Assembly: GCA_029779995.1 (NCBI GenBank)
Contig: JAKOZM010000040.1
Location: forward strand, 1-23,952
Length of the DNA stretch: 23,952 nucleotides
Reading direction: 5' to 3'
Origin: Actinomycetes bacterium
GTDB taxonomy: Bacteria; Actinomycetota; Actinomycetes; S36-B12; UBA10799
Part shown: positions 14,754 to 22,734 of the stretch, piece after piece
Numbering within the stretch: the stretch's first letter is position 1
Layout of the letters: every line of letters starts with the position of its first letter
Notes under the pieces: model-generated
What the model saw: only the letters and a program-made list of their open reading frames with translations
Told to the model about the DNA's origin: nothing
The model's database searches: none
Program-made: the position numbers and the translations under genes

Positions 14754-15998
14754 ATGTGCGACACCTTTGTTTCGCTGGCAACCACCGATGGCTCGGTGAT
14801 CCTGGGCAAGAACTCCGACCGGGAGCCCAACGAGGCCCATGACCTGCGGATGATCGGGGCCAACACCGATCCGGGCGATCACCTACGGGCCACTTACATC
14901 ACCATCGCGCAGGCCCCCCGCACGCACGCGGTCCTGCTGTCCAAGCCGTACTGGATCTGGGGCGCGGAGATGGGGGTCAACGAACACGGCGTGAGTATCG
15001 GCAATGAGGCGGTCTTCACGAAAGCCAAGCGAGAGGAACAGCCTGGGCTGCTTGGGATGGATCTGCTGCGGCTGGGTCTGGAACGCAGCGAAACGGCCGA
15101 CGAGGCGGTGGCGCTCATCGCGGCGCTGCTTGTCGAGCATGGGCAGGGCGGTGAAGCCGGGCACACCCATCACCTCGTTTACGACAATTCCTTCATCATC
15201 GCCGACCGGACCCAGGCCTTCGTCCTCGAGACGGTGGGGCGCGATTGGGCGGCCAGCCGGATCGCCACGTCCGGATCAATCTCCAACGGTCTGACTCTGA
15301 CCCGGGCTGAGCAGGCTTCGGCAGGGTTGCGCGACGTGGTGGTGAAGGACCGTTCGGACGTCATCTACACCCGCTTCTCCGACTCGGCTCGCCGGCAGTG
15401 CCGCACAACTGACGCCTTGACCGCGACCCGTACCGATGTGGCCTCGGCGATGCGACTGCTCCGCGATCACGGGGATGCCGGACCGGACTGGTCCCCCGCC
15501 CGCGGGGTCACCGGGCAGACTGTCTGCGCCCACGCCGGACCGGGGCCGATCCGGGTGGCCCAGTCCACCGGCTCCATGGTTGCCCACGTCACCGCCGACG
15601 ACATCACCGTCTGGCTGACCGGGACCTCGGCACCCTGCACGTCGATCTTCAAGCCCGTGTGGTTCGGGGGCGGTCTGCCCGCGATGACCCACCCCGGGCA
15701 GTTGTTCGACCCAAGCGCCATGTGGTGGCGCCACGAACTCCTGCATCGCCAGACCTTGCGAAACTACCCCGCGCGGATCACCGCCTACATGCAGCAGCGC
15801 GACGCGTTGGAGGCCAGGTTCGTGCGCGAGAGCGTCGAGACTGACGACCGTGCTGCCTTCACGGCCGCCTGTTTTGCCACGGCTGACGCCGCCGAGCAGC
15901 AATGGCTGGCCGCGGTGCAGGACATCCCCGAGTCGCGACAGTCGCGGTTGTACAGCCGGGCCTGGCAGGCCTGGGACCGGCAGGCGCGCATGCCATGA
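14754..15998 (+). CDS. C69/secernin-type N-terminal nucleophile hydrolase
   Basis: This 414-residue protein begins MCDTFVSLATTDGSVILGKN and then SDREPNE. That is the signature of peptidase family C69 (formerly U34), where removal of Met exposes Cys2 as the catalytic nucleophile. Other family marks are PYWIWGAEMGVNEHGVSIGNE, GMDLLRLGLER and VCAHAGPGPIRVAQSTGSM. No signal peptide is present, so it acts in the cytoplasm, like secernins and unlike secreted dipeptidases. Family members cleave dipeptides or amides; the substrate here is unknown. ATG 14754 is forced by the catalytic Cys2. It follows the toxin stop by 10 bases and overlaps the aminotransferase start by four (ATGA), so it belongs to an operon with the next two genes. 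Confidence 0.9.
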   Translation: MCDTFVSLATTDGSVILGKNSDREPNEAHDLRMIGANTDPGDHLRATYITIAQAPRTHAVLLSKPYWIWGAEMGVNEHGVSIGNEAVFTKAKREEQPGLLGMDLLRLGLERSETADEAVALIAALLVEHGQGGEAGHTHHLVYDNSFIIADRTQAFVLETVGRDWAASRIATSGSISNGLTLTRAEQASAGLRDVVVKDRSDVIYTRFSDSARRQCRTTDALTATRTDVASAMRLLRDHGDAGPDWSPARGVTGQTVCAHAGPGPIRVAQSTGSMVAHVTADDITVWLTGTSAPCTSIFKPVWFGGGLPAMTHPGQLFDPSAMWWRHELLHRQTLRNYPARITAYMQQRDALEARFVRESVETDDRAAFTAACFATADAAEQQWLAAVQDIPESRQSRLYSRAWQAWDRQARMP

Positions 15999-17212
15999 CA
16001 TCGCCGACCAAACAGCAGACCCTCGACCTCTCGCGGGAGTACGTGTGCCCGAACCGGGTCGACTTCCTCACCGCAGCTGGCATTGACCTGGTGATCGGGA
16101 AGCGGGCCGGCTATCGCATCTACGACGTGGACGGCCGCGAGTTCATCGATATCCACCTCAACGGCGGCGTGTTCAACCTCGGCCACCGCAATCCGCAGGT
16201 GATCACCGCATTGCAGGACGGATTGCTGACCCTGGACATCGGCAACCATCACTTCCCCAGCACCGAGCGGGCCGCGTTGGCCCAACAACTCGTCGACCTG
16301 ACCCCCGGCATGCAGTACGCGGTGTTCGCCAGCGGCGGCGGAGAAGCCATCGACCTGGCCATCAAGAGCGCCCGCCGGGCCACTGGCCGGCGCCGTGTCG
16401 TGTCGGTGACCGACGCGTACCACGGCCACACCGGTCTGGCCCTGGCCGCCGGTGACGAGCAGGCCGCCGCGTCGTTCCTCAGTGGCGGCCCGGACTTCGG
16501 CCGGGTGCCATTCAATGACGTTGCAGCCCTCGAGCGTGCCCTGTCGGAACCCACCGCGGCCGTGGTGCTGGAGACCGTCCCGGCCACTGCTGGGTTTCCT
16601 CGCCCGGCCGACGAGTACCTGCCCGCGGTGCGCCGGTTGTGTGACGAGACCGGCGCCCTCTACATCGCCGATGAGGTGCAGACCGGCCTGGGGCGCAGCG
16701 GGCACCTGTGGGCCGTCGAGGAGTTCGGCGTCGTCCCCGACATCCTGGTCACGGGCAAGGGCTTGTCGGGAGGTATCTACCCGATTGCCGCCACCCTGCT
16801 CAGCGAACGTGCGGGGGCTTGGCTGCGCGAGGACGGTTGGGGCCACGTCTCCACGTTCGGCGGGGCGGAACTCGGCTGCCGGGTGGCGGCCACGGTGCTG
16901 GACCTGACCATGGCAGCACTGCCCGACCTGCCCATCGAGCGGTGGACAGCAGGGTTCGCCGAGCTGGCTGCCAAGTACCCGCACTGGATCGTCGAGGTCC
17001 GGCAGACGGGTCTGATCATCGGGGTGAAGTTCGCGAATGACATCGGCGGGATGTTGATGACCAAGTTGCTCTTTGATGCAGGCGTCTGGGCGATGTTCGC
17101 CGGTTTCGATCGCAGCGTGTTGCAGGTCAAGCCGGGGCTGCTGATGGTCGACGAGATCGACGCCGTGCTGGCGGCATTCGACGCAGCCTGCGCGGAGGCC
17201 AGCTCATGGTGA
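15995..17212 (+). CDS. Class III PLP-dependent aminotransferase
   Basis: This is a 405-residue enzyme of the acetylornithine/ornithine/GABA aminotransferase fold. Cofactor motifs are FASGGGEAIDLAIKSAR (phosphate cup, residues 111-127), DAYHGHTG (140-147), YIADEVQTGLGRSG (D226) and VTGKGLSGGIYPI with Schiff-base K255. The usual 'STFGG' loop reads STFGGAELGCRVA. The substrate is not clear: the protein lacks the obvious context of arginine or ectoine synthesis. It is coupled by ATGA to the upstream C69 hydrolase and overlaps the next gene by seven bases, so hydrolysis of an amide and transamination of the released amine are plausible successive steps. That pathway link is inference. Confidence 0.9.
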   Translation: MTSPTKQQTLDLSREYVCPNRVDFLTAAGIDLVIGKRAGYRIYDVDGREFIDIHLNGGVFNLGHRNPQVITALQDGLLTLDIGNHHFPSTERAALAQQLVDLTPGMQYAVFASGGGEAIDLAIKSARRATGRRRVVSVTDAYHGHTGLALAAGDEQAAASFLSGGPDFGRVPFNDVAALERALSEPTAAVVLETVPATAGFPRPADEYLPAVRRLCDETGALYIADEVQTGLGRSGHLWAVEEFGVVPDILVTGKGLSGGIYPIAATLLSERAGAWLREDGWGHVSTFGGAELGCRVAATVLDLTMAALPDLPIERWTAGFAELAAKYPHWIVEVRQTGLIIGVKFANDIGGMLMTKLLFDAGVWAMFAGFDRSVLQVKPGLLMVDEIDAVLAAFDAACAEASSW

Positions 17213-18084
17213 GGGAGGTGCTGACGCGGTTGGAAGCCGAACTCGACCCGGCGCATCCGACCGGGGTCGACGTGATCGCCTACGGTGAAGTTTCAGCGGC
17301 GCTGCGGGTGCCGGGCCTGGAGGGGTACGTCGCCAAACGCATGTCGGGTTTCGCCGATGATGCCATGGCCGATGCCTTCTGCGCACTGGTTGAGCAGTAC
17401 GTGCAGATCCTCGCAGCGACCGGCGTGCAGGTAGTGGCCACCGAAGTCATCCCGGTCCAGCGGCCCGGGCGCCCGCCTGTGGTCTACCTGCTCCAGCCAT
17501 TCATGACCCGGCTGGGCAACACCCTGCTGCACACCGCCGGCGATGACTGGCTGGAGGTGGCGATCCCCGCCGTGCTCGACCGGGTCGAGGCCCTGCTGGC
17601 GCGGACTGCCCAACCACAGGTGGCGATCGACGCGCAGTTGTCCAACTGGTCCTTCGCGGCCAACGATCCTGTGCTCATCGACATCGGCACCCCGTTCATG
17701 CGGGATGCCTCGGGCTACCTCTTCGACCAGGAGATCCTGCTGTCCGCCATACCCCCGGGGCTGCGCACCTACTACCGGCGCAAGGGCAGCATCGCCGAGT
17801 ACATGGACGACTACTTCGACCCCCGGCTCGTGGGGGTGGACCTGTTGGGCAACTTCATCAAGGAGGGCGTCGCGTACCGACTTCCTGCAGCGATCAGCAT
17901 GGCCAACAGGTGGCTGGCCGGCCACGGCTACGCCAGCGTCACGCGCCGAGATGTGGACGAGTACTACCGGCAGGATGCGGCGACGCTCGAGTTGTTTCTG
18001 CGGGTGCGGCGCCTCGATCGCGGCGCGAAGCGGATTGTGCGCCGCGACTACGACTTCCTGCTGCCGGGACCCGTCCGGCGTTAG
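17206..18084 (+). CDS. Unknown protein with kinase-like active-site pattern
   Basis: This 292-residue protein has no family I can name with certainty; I have a weak recollection of a DUF6206 family of this kind. It shows a kinase/aminoglycoside-phosphotransferase pattern. YVAKRM (K44) resembles the ATP-binding lysine of strand 3, and VVYLLQPFM (92-100) the hinge strand. AIDAQLSNWSF holds D142 and N147 with the exact D-x4-N spacing of the catalytic loop, and VLIDIGTPF (D159) sits where the DFG aspartate would be. The C-terminal half is helical and basic. No membrane segments or signal are seen. ATG 17206 overlaps the aminotransferase stop by seven bases, so it is the last gene of that operon. 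A small-molecule phosphotransferase is the leading guess. Confidence 0.75.
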   Translation: MVREVLTRLEAELDPAHPTGVDVIAYGEVSAALRVPGLEGYVAKRMSGFADDAMADAFCALVEQYVQILAATGVQVVATEVIPVQRPGRPPVVYLLQPFMTRLGNTLLHTAGDDWLEVAIPAVLDRVEALLARTAQPQVAIDAQLSNWSFAANDPVLIDIGTPFMRDASGYLFDQEILLSAIPPGLRTYYRRKGSIAEYMDDYFDPRLVGVDLLGNFIKEGVAYRLPAAISMANRWLAGHGYASVTRRDVDEYYRQDAATLELFLRVRRLDRGAKRIVRRDYDFLLPGPVRR

Positions 18085-18090
18085 GGGCGG

Positions 18091-18115
18091 GTGGGGCCGA
18101 GATCGTCGGCCCCAC
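18091..18115. terminator. Bidirectional hairpin terminator
   Basis: A perfect 10-base stem, GTGGGGCCGA (18091-18100) and TCGGCCCCAC (18106-18115), closes a 5-base loop. It lies in the 38-base gap between convergent genes, the kinase-like gene and fadB, and can serve both. No T-run is present. Confidence 0.85.
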
Positions 18116-18122
18116 CACGACC

Positions 18123-20267
18123 TCAGACGTACGGCTCGGTGCGTTCCACCAGCGAAACCGGCGGTTCGAAGCGGGCACCGTACTTCGCCGCGAACTCCTG
18201 CGCCCGGCTCACGAACTCCGGCAGACCGTAGGAGTTGATGTACTGCAGCACCCCACCGGTCCACGGCGGGAAACCGATGCCGAAGATCGAGCCGATGTTG
18301 GCATCCGGCACCGACCGCAGCACGCCCTCGTCGTAGCAGCGCACCGAGTCGATGGCCTCCACGAAGAGCATCCGCTCCTGCAGTTCGGTCAGATCCACAT
18401 CGCGTGGGTCCACGCTCTGCCAGCGATCAAGTCCAGACCACAGGCCGACTCGCTGGCCGTCGGCGTAGTCGTAGAAGCCGGCGCCGGCGGCACGTCCGCC
18501 GCGGTCGAGTTCCACCACCATGGCATCGATCACCGGGTAGCTCGGGTGCTCCGGGAAGTCCCAGCCCTCGGCAGCCGCAGCTTCCCGGCCAGCCTCCCGG
18601 ATCCGGCGGCCGAGCGTGAGCGACACCTCGTCGAACAGGGCCAGCGGACCGGTCGGATAACCGGCCTGCAAGGCGGCCTGCTCGATGGACTGCGCCGGGA
18701 TGCCCTCGGCCAGCATGGCCACAGCCTCGCCCATGAACGTGCCGATGACCCGGCTGGTGAAGAACCCCCGACTGTCATTGACCACGATCGGGGTCTTCTT
18801 GATCTGCAGCGCGACGTCCACCGCTTTGGCGATGGCCGCATCTGAGGTCGCCTCGCCGACCACGATCTCCAGCAGCGGCATCTTGTCGACCGGCGAGAAG
18901 AAGTGCATGCCGATGAAGTCGGCGGGCCGGGACACGCCGGTGGCCAGGCCGGTCACCGGCAGGGTCGACGTGTTCGATGCCAGCAGCGCATCCTCGGCCA
19001 TGAACGGCTCGATCTCGGCGTACACCTTCGCCTTCAGCGCCGGATCCTCGAACACGGCCTCGATCAGCAGGTCGGCGCCCTTGGCATCAGCCGGGTTATC
19101 GGTCGGCGTGATGCGAGCGAGCACCTCGTCGGCAGCAGCTTGGGCCATTTTGCCCCGGCTCACCGCCTTGGCCAGCAACTTCTCGCTATACGCCTTGCCC
19201 TTCTCGGCCGACTCCAGGGCGACATCCTTGAGGATCACCTCCATGCCAGCGCGAGCGCAGACATAGGCGATGCCGGCCCCCATCATGCCGGCGCCGAGCA
19301 CCACGACCTTGCTGGCCGTGTACTTCGGGTAGTCCTGGGGGCGGCTGCCGCCCTTCATGATGCCCTGCAGGTCGAAGAAGAAGGCCTTGATCATGTTCTT
19401 GCTCACCTGACCAGTGGCCAGATCCACGAAGTACTGCGACTCGATGAGCAGCGCGTTGTCGATGTCGACCTGCGCCCCCTCGACGGCCGCAGCCATGATG
19501 TGCTCCGGTGCGGGCATCGGAGCACCCTTGAGCTGCTTGCGCAGATTGGCCGGGAAGGCGGGCAGCATCGCGGCGAACTTCGGATTGCTGGGGGTGCCGC
19601 CCGGCAGCTTGTAACCCTTCACGTCCCACGGCTGCACTGCGTCCGGGTTGGCCTTGATCCAGGCTTTCGCCGCCGGGATGAGCTCGGCAGGATCGCTGAC
19701 CAGCTCATCGACCAGTCCGACCTGCAAAGCAGCTGCGGGCTTGCGGCGCTGGCCCTGCAACAGGACCTCCATGAGCGCCTTCTGCAGCCCGAACATCCGC
19801 ACCGTGCGCGCCACTCCGCCACCGCCGGGCAGCAGACCCAGACTCACCTCGGGCAGCCCGATCTCACTGCCGCGGACGTCTAGCGCCACGCGATGGTGAC
19901 AGGCCAGGGCAATCTCCAATCCACCGCCGAGGGCGGCACCATTGATCGCCGCCACCACGGGCCTGCCCAGCGTCTCCAGTTGCCGGCTGAGCTTCTTGAA
20001 ATGCTGCAGTTGTTCGGTCAGGGCAGGTGCGTCAGCGGGGGTGGCCTGGCTCAACAGGCCCAGGTCACCGCCGGCGAAGAACGTCTTCTTCCCGCTGGTC
20101 AGCACCACCCCCGTGATGGTGTCCTTCTCAGCGAGCAGGCGCTCGACGGTCTGCGCGAACGAGGTCTGGAACGTCTCGTTCATGGTGTTGGCACCCTGGT
20201 CGGGGTCGTCCATCGTCAGAGTGACGATGCCGTCGGCGTCGGCCTCCCACGCGATCATGTTCGTCAT
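18123..20267 (-). CDS. fadB: Fatty-acid oxidation multifunctional enzyme (enoyl-CoA hydratase / 3-hydroxyacyl-CoA dehydrogenase)
   Basis: This 714-residue cytoplasmic enzyme carries out the hydration and NAD-dependent oxidation steps of beta-oxidation. The crotonase domain (~1-200) has FFAGGDLGLL and NGAALGGGLEIALACHHRVA (oxyanion hole, E118), and GSEIGLPEVSLGLLPGGGG supplies the second catalytic glutamate, E140. The dehydrogenase starts near residue 330 with VVLGAGMMGAGIAYVCARAG (Rossmann loop), then SNTSTLPVTGLA and IGMHFFSPVDKMPLLEIV with its catalytic histidine. A C-terminal helical domain completes it. The start MTNMIAWEADADG follows the fadA stop by one base, and GAGAGGAT lies upstream as SD. 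FadB and FadA would form the trifunctional complex. The FadJ versus FadB subtype is not resolved. Confidence 0.94.
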   Translation of the reverse strand: MTNMIAWEADADGIVTLTMDDPDQGANTMNETFQTSFAQTVERLLAEKDTITGVVLTSGKKTFFAGGDLGLLSQATPADAPALTEQLQHFKKLSRQLETLGRPVVAAINGAALGGGLEIALACHHRVALDVRGSEIGLPEVSLGLLPGGGGVARTVRMFGLQKALMEVLLQGQRRKPAAALQVGLVDELVSDPAELIPAAKAWIKANPDAVQPWDVKGYKLPGGTPSNPKFAAMLPAFPANLRKQLKGAPMPAPEHIMAAAVEGAQVDIDNALLIESQYFVDLATGQVSKNMIKAFFFDLQGIMKGGSRPQDYPKYTASKVVVLGAGMMGAGIAYVCARAGMEVILKDVALESAEKGKAYSEKLLAKAVSRGKMAQAAADEVLARITPTDNPADAKGADLLIEAVFEDPALKAKVYAEIEPFMAEDALLASNTSTLPVTGLATGVSRPADFIGMHFFSPVDKMPLLEIVVGEATSDAAIAKAVDVALQIKKTPIVVNDSRGFFTSRVIGTFMGEAVAMLAEGIPAQSIEQAALQAGYPTGPLALFDEVSLTLGRRIREAGREAAAAEGWDFPEHPSYPVIDAMVVELDRGGRAAGAGFYDYADGQRVGLWSGLDRWQSVDPRDVDLTELQERMLFVEAIDSVRCYDEGVLRSVPDANIGSIFGIGFPPWTGGVLQYINSYGLPEFVSRAQEFAAKYGARFEPPVSLVERTEPYV

Positions 20268-20268
20268 C

Positions 20269-21495
20269 TCAGATCCTCTCCACAATCGTGGCCAGCCCCA
20301 TGCCGCCGCCAATGCACAACGTCACCAGGCCGTACCGACCGCCGGACCGCTCCAACTCATCGACCACAGTGCCCAGGATGATCGCGCCGGTGGCCCCGAG
20401 CGGGTGTCCCATGGCGATGGCGCCACCGTTGATGTTCACCTTGGCCATGTCCAGATCCAGGTCCTTGACCCACTTCAGGACAACGGCGGCAAAGGCCTCA
20501 TTCAGCTCCCAGACGTCGATGTCATCGGGGGTCAGACCCGCCGTCTTCAACGCCTTCAGCGTCGCCGGGGTGGGGCCGGTCAGCATGATCGTGGGGTCGG
20601 CGCCAGAGACTGCCGTGGCCACGATCCGCGCTCGCGGGGCCATCCCGAAGTCCTTGCCGACCTGCTCGTTGCCGACGACGACCAGCGCCGCGCCATCCAC
20701 GATGCCCGAGGAGTTACCCGGGGTGTGGACGTGGTTGATCTTCTCGACCCAGTGGTACTTCTGCAGCGCCACCGCGTCGAAGCCACCCATCTCGCCGATC
20801 CCGGCGAACGAGGGCTTCAGCGCCCCCAACGACTCCAGCGTCGTGTCCGGGCGCATGTGCTCGTCATGGTCGAGCAGGATGACGCCGTTGCGATCCTTGA
20901 CCGGCACCACGGACTTGGCGAAGTTGCCGGCACTCCAGGCGGCAGCCGAGCGCTGCTGGGACTGCACGGCGTAGGCATCGACGTCCTCGCGGGTGAAACC
21001 CTCGGTTGTGGCGATGAGGTCCGCGCTGATCCCCTGCGGGACGAAGTACGTCTCGTACGCGGTCTCGGGGTCCATCGCCCAGGCACCGCCGTCGGAACCC
21101 ATCGGGACCCGGCTCATACACTCGACACCACCGGCGATCACCAGGGTGTCCCAGCCCGAGCGCACCTTCTGCGCGGCGATGTTGACCGCCTCCAGCGCTG
21201 AGGCGCAGAAGCGGTTGACCTGGGTGCCGCCGACGGTGTCGGGCAGGCCCGCGAAGATCGCTGCGGTCTTGGCGATGTCGGCACCCTGATCTCCCACGGG
21301 AGTCACACATCCGAGCACCAGATCGTCCACCACGTTGGTGTCCAGACCGGGGTGGCGGGTGCGCAGTTCGTCGATCAAACCGGTCACCAGCGTCACGGGT
21401 TTGACCGTGTGCAGGGAACCGTTGGCTTTGCCCTTGCCCCGGGGGGTTCGGATCGCCTCGTAGATGTACGCCTCGTTGGCCGCGTTACTTGGCAT
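20269..21495 (-). CDS. fadA: Acetyl-CoA C-acyltransferase (thiolase)
   Basis: This 408-residue thiolase performs the last step of beta-oxidation, releasing acetyl-CoA. The acyl-accepting cysteine is C97 in [23 protein letters not shown] matches the NEAF motif, H364 lies in [15 protein letters not shown], and the second cysteine C394 is in LCIGGGMG. The start [20 protein letters not shown] is preceded by AAGGAG four bases upstream, next to a 13-base palindrome. It is the first gene of the fadA-fadB operon with a one-base gap, the reverse of the enterobacterial fadBA order. Biosynthetic thiolase is excluded by coupling to fadB, though not by motif alone. Confidence 0.94.
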   Translation of the reverse strand: MPSNAANEAYIYEAIRTPRGKGKANGSLHTVKPVTLVTGLIDELRTRHPGLDTNVVDDLVLGCVTPVGDQGADIAKTAAIFAGLPDTVGGTQVNRFCASALEAVNIAAQKVRSGWDTLVIAGGVECMSRVPMGSDGGAWAMDPETAYETYFVPQGISADLIATTEGFTREDVDAYAVQSQQRSAAAWSAGNFAKSVVPVKDRNGVILLDHDEHMRPDTTLESLGALKPSFAGIGEMGGFDAVALQKYHWVEKINHVHTPGNSSGIVDGAALVVVGNEQVGKDFGMAPRARIVATAVSGADPTIMLTGPTPATLKALKTAGLTPDDIDVWELNEAFAAVVLKWVKDLDLDMAKVNINGGAIAMGHPLGATGAIILGTVVDELERSGGRYGLVTLCIGGGMGLATIVERI

Positions 21496-21507
21496 TGCAC
21501 TCCTTAT

Positions 21508-21520
21508 GTACAGGCTGTAC
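21508..21520. promoter_or_regulatory. Palindrome upstream of fadA, candidate operator
   Basis: GTACAG-G-CTGTAC is a perfect 13-base palindrome lying 13 bases before the fadA start and just upstream of its SD. Such a position would block transcription or translation initiation of fadAB. TetR-type regulators of fatty-acid genes use palindromes of this general kind; none is encoded in the window. Confidence 0.5.
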
Positions 21521-21549
21521 CGCCAGAGTAAGGCGGGGGCCTGACATCG

Positions 21550-21587
21550 CCGAAGGGGGTGCGCTTGGCCACGCGCACCCCCTTCGG
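21550..21587 (-). terminator. Strong hairpin terminator after the small lipoprotein gene
   Basis: A perfect 15-base stem, CCGAAGGGGGTGCGC (21550-21564) and GCGCACCCCCTTCGG (21573-21587), encloses an 8-base loop. It begins 10 bases after the lipoprotein stop on the minus strand and lies upstream of the fadA promoter region, insulating the two units. Confidence 0.88.
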
Positions 21588-21597
21588 TCTGCTGGCG

Positions 21598-22008
21598 TTA
21601 CTGACCCAGCGACTCCTGCAACTTCGAGGTGCACTCCTGCACCTGAGTGGCCTTGGACGGGTCGTCGATCAGTTCCTGGGTGAGGTTGGCTGCGGTGTCC
21701 TGCAGCTTCTGGGCAGTGGCCTGCAACTCAGCAGCAGTATCCGTGTTCGGGTTGGCCTGCAGCTCGGCCACCTTCTCGGCATACTCGTCAACCTGCTGGC
21801 AGTACTGGTCGACCGCTGACCCGGATGCCTCAGTGGCCCCATCGGTGGCCTCGGTGGTCGCTTCCATCGTGGCTTCCGGACTCGCCGCAACAGTGGCTTC
21901 GGCCGTCGCGGCCGGGGTGCTGGCGGTATCACTGTCCCCGCCGCCACAGGCTGCCAGCCCACCGAACAACAGCGGGACCGTGATGACCAGCCCGACAAGT
22001 TTCTTCAT
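21598..22008 (-). CDS. Small secreted lipoprotein, unknown function
   Basis: This is a 136-residue protein. The signal MKKLVGLVITVPLLFGGLAA leads to lipidated C21. Residues ~30-65 form a low-complexity linker of Ala, Thr and Glu with several EAT repeats (SPEAT, MEAT, TEAT, GATEAS). The rest is a predicted helical hairpin, DQYCQQVDEYAEKVAELQAN and then QATAQKLQDTAANLTQELI. C70 and C126 are placed at its two ends, so they could form a disulfide. GGAGGAGGG lies just before ATG 22008. I recognise no family; it looks like a membrane-tethered helical-hairpin domain on a flexible stalk. It has its own terminator and is 70 bases from the upstream DUF2510 gene. Confidence 0.85.
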   Translation of the reverse strand: MKKLVGLVITVPLLFGGLAACGGGDSDTASTPAATAEATVAASPEATMEATTEATDGATEASGSAVDQYCQQVDEYAEKVAELQANPNTDTAAELQATAQKLQDTAANLTQELIDDPSKATQVQECTSKLQESLGQ

Positions 22009-22078
22009 GTGCCCTCCTCCAAAGGTGTGAGCGGACTCTACGCGAAAAAGCGATGATCGACTAGCATCCGTCCGGCTG

Positions 22079-22693
22079 CTACTGCCGCGGTGTGCGCTGA
22101 TCGGTCCACGACCGGCCGTCCCACCACCGCAGCTGGGCAGGGTCCTGCGGATCCGGATACCAGCCTCCAGCCGGTCCGACCGCACCGACGGCTGGTGTCT
22201 TCTTGCCGCCGATGAACAGCACTGCCACGAACCATCCCAGACCTGCCAGCGCGATGAAACCACCGAGGACGGCGGCCCCGACCCAGCCGAAGGCGTTGCC
22301 CAAGGTGCCCGCCAAGGACGGTCCGACCGCCAGCTCCCGGCCCTCCCTGGCCACGGTGATGGTGTACTCGCCGGCGACGGTCGCCGTGAACCCGGCCACC
22401 CCGACCCACGTGGTGTTGCCCAGCGTGACCGTGGTCGTGGCCGTGCCGCCGATGGGCACCGTGCCCTCCGGGCCCGTGATCGTGACGTCCTGCGGGTCCA
22501 GGGTGCGGGTGGTGGCCTGCTCGTACAGCACGTAGCCACCCTCCTCGAGGCGCTGCGTGTGCGGGCCGTCGGCCACCCACGGCGCCCCGACGCTGTTGAT
22601 CGTCTGAGCCACGCCGCCAACAGCATTGCCGACCCCCACGGCGAACAGCACGATCCCGAAGAGGGCCACCAGAAGCGGAATCACCTTGCGCAT
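22079..22693 (-). CDS. DUF2510 domain membrane protein
   Basis: This 204-residue protein begins with an N-terminal helix (KVIPLLVALFGIVLFAVGVG). An extracytoplasmic domain of about 110 residues follows, with strand-rich text such as TATTTVTLGNTTWVGVAGF and AGEYTITVAREGREL. A second helix (LGGFIALAGLGWFVAVLFIG) precedes a cytoplasmic C-terminus. The tail WYPDPQDPAQLRWWDGRSW with T after it is the DUF2510 motif (WYPDP-x-LRYWDG-x-W-T), a short module common on actinobacterial membrane proteins and of unknown function. The start ATG 22693 is 41 bases from the divergent GTG of the lyase-like gene. The function of the whole protein is unknown. Confidence 0.85.
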   Translation of the reverse strand: MRKVIPLLVALFGIVLFAVGVGNAVGGVAQTINSVGAPWVADGPHTQRLEEGGYVLYEQATTRTLDPQDVTITGPEGTVPIGGTATTTVTLGNTTWVGVAGFTATVAGEYTITVAREGRELAVGPSLAGTLGNAFGWVGAAVLGGFIALAGLGWFVAVLFIGGKKTPAVGAVGPAGGWYPDPQDPAQLRWWDGRSWTDQRTPRQ

Positions 22694-22734
22694 AAGATCA
22701 GCCTGCCACGCTGCGCGCGCGTAGCCTCAGGTTC

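Noticed and set aside
21598..22626. 342-codon minus-strand frame extending the small lipoprotein upstream
   Set aside because: The added part overlaps the DUF2510 gene in another frame and is low-complexity; the signal peptide and SD fix the start at 22008.
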